Below, piece by piece: positions 63,934-64,000 of a stretch of 64,000 nucleotides of DNA. How positions within the stretch are numbered: the stretch's first letter is position 1; each line of letters begins with the position of its first letter. The stretch comes from an uncultured Bacilli bacterium. GTDB lineage: Bacteria > Bacillota_I > Bacilli_A > RF39 > UBA660. The translations under genes and the position numbers were made by a program. The notes beneath the pieces are model-generated. The model was not told the origin of the DNA and ran no database searches. It saw only the letters and a program-made list of their open reading frames with translations. The stretch is taken from contig CAJTZW010000004.1 of assembly GCA_910584305.1 (NCBI GenBank), positions 48,203 to 112,202 of the forward strand, given 5' to 3'.

Positions 63934-64000
63934 TATTTATTTCTTTTTTTGTATAATAGGAAAGTCATACTCAAATTTTTGAAAAACGATTGACACAAAC

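Noticed and set aside
1..64000. Mycoplasma-type genetic code (UGA read as Trp)
   Set aside because: Many genes end in TGA at the expected family length, including trmD-region and tad genes with overlapping ATGA or TGA junctions, and Trp positions in conserved motifs (WCGPC, MurB, UvrA) use TGG.
1..64000. CRISPR arrays, tRNA and rRNA genes, insertion sequences, prophage
   Set aside because: I looked for regularly spaced repeats, the tRNA T-loop GTTCRA pattern, transposase motifs and phage structural genes in the intergenic regions and ORFs and found none.

Overview
The window is AT-rich DNA from a low-GC, Gram-positive-type bacterium (Bacillota, probably an uncultured gut Bacilli lineage near the Mollicutes/RF39/Erysipelotrichia groups; this placement is inference from gene content and style). 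It uses the standard code: many genes end in TGA, often in ATGA overlaps. It makes a wall and divides with FtsZ (murC, murG, murB, divIB/ftsQ, ftsA, ftsZ, a DacF-type carboxypeptidase), so it is not a wall-less mycoplasma. No tRNA, rRNA, CRISPR array, IS element or phage gene was found.

Layout. 1-3.6 kb: 3' part of an M3 peptidase gene, dnaJ, and a reverse PHP-phosphatase/DUF192 pair. 3.6-9.1 kb: a compact monoderm Tad/Flp pilus locus (pilin, two TadE/G-like pseudopilins, TadZ, TadA, an unusual Ig-fused TadB, TadC). 9.1-17.6 kb: murC, dacF, rnhC, cvpA, trx, rsmE, mtaB. 17.7-27.3 kb: an accessory region. A promoter with a palindromic operator drives a 36-codon leader ORF, an attenuator-like terminator, and then five tightly packed genes: an RSH-like HD protein, a nucleotidyltransferase/aldo-keto reductase fusion, a radical SAM enzyme, an MccF-like S66 peptidase and a cut-down alanyl-tRNA-synthetase paralogue. 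Next come a T-box-like leader with a decayed trpS tail, and an AMP-forming ligase. 27.3-33 kb: two hybrid histidine kinases, an HPt protein and small unknowns. 33-43.7 kb: recD2, DUF1287, pgsA, a dockerin-bearing glucosaminidase beside a cadherin-like membrane protein, and a DUF2207 protein. 43.8-49.1 kb: murG-murB-divIB and ftsA-ftsZ. 49.2-59.3 kb: a GHMP-kinase/nucleotidyltransferase fusion, a J-domain gene with an early stop codon, uvrA, deoD and the yfmF/yfmH peptidase pair. 59.3-64 kb: a lone prepilin-like gene, an rRNA methyltransferase, rimM-trmD-rplS-lepB and small unknowns.

The most interesting parts are: (i) the 18.4-24.9 kb operon, which joins nucleotide chemistry, a radical SAM enzyme, an aminoacyl-adenylating fold and an MccF-like detoxifying peptidase, and looks like an undescribed nucleotide/aminoacyl small-molecule system or its immunity module; (ii) two homologous structured RNA elements, one after rnhC (reverse strand) and one after the DUF1292-like gene (forward strand), each ending in its own terminator; (iii) the T-box plus trpS remnant; and (iv) several unusual domain fusions. 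Function calls rest on motifs recognised by eye; no database search was run.
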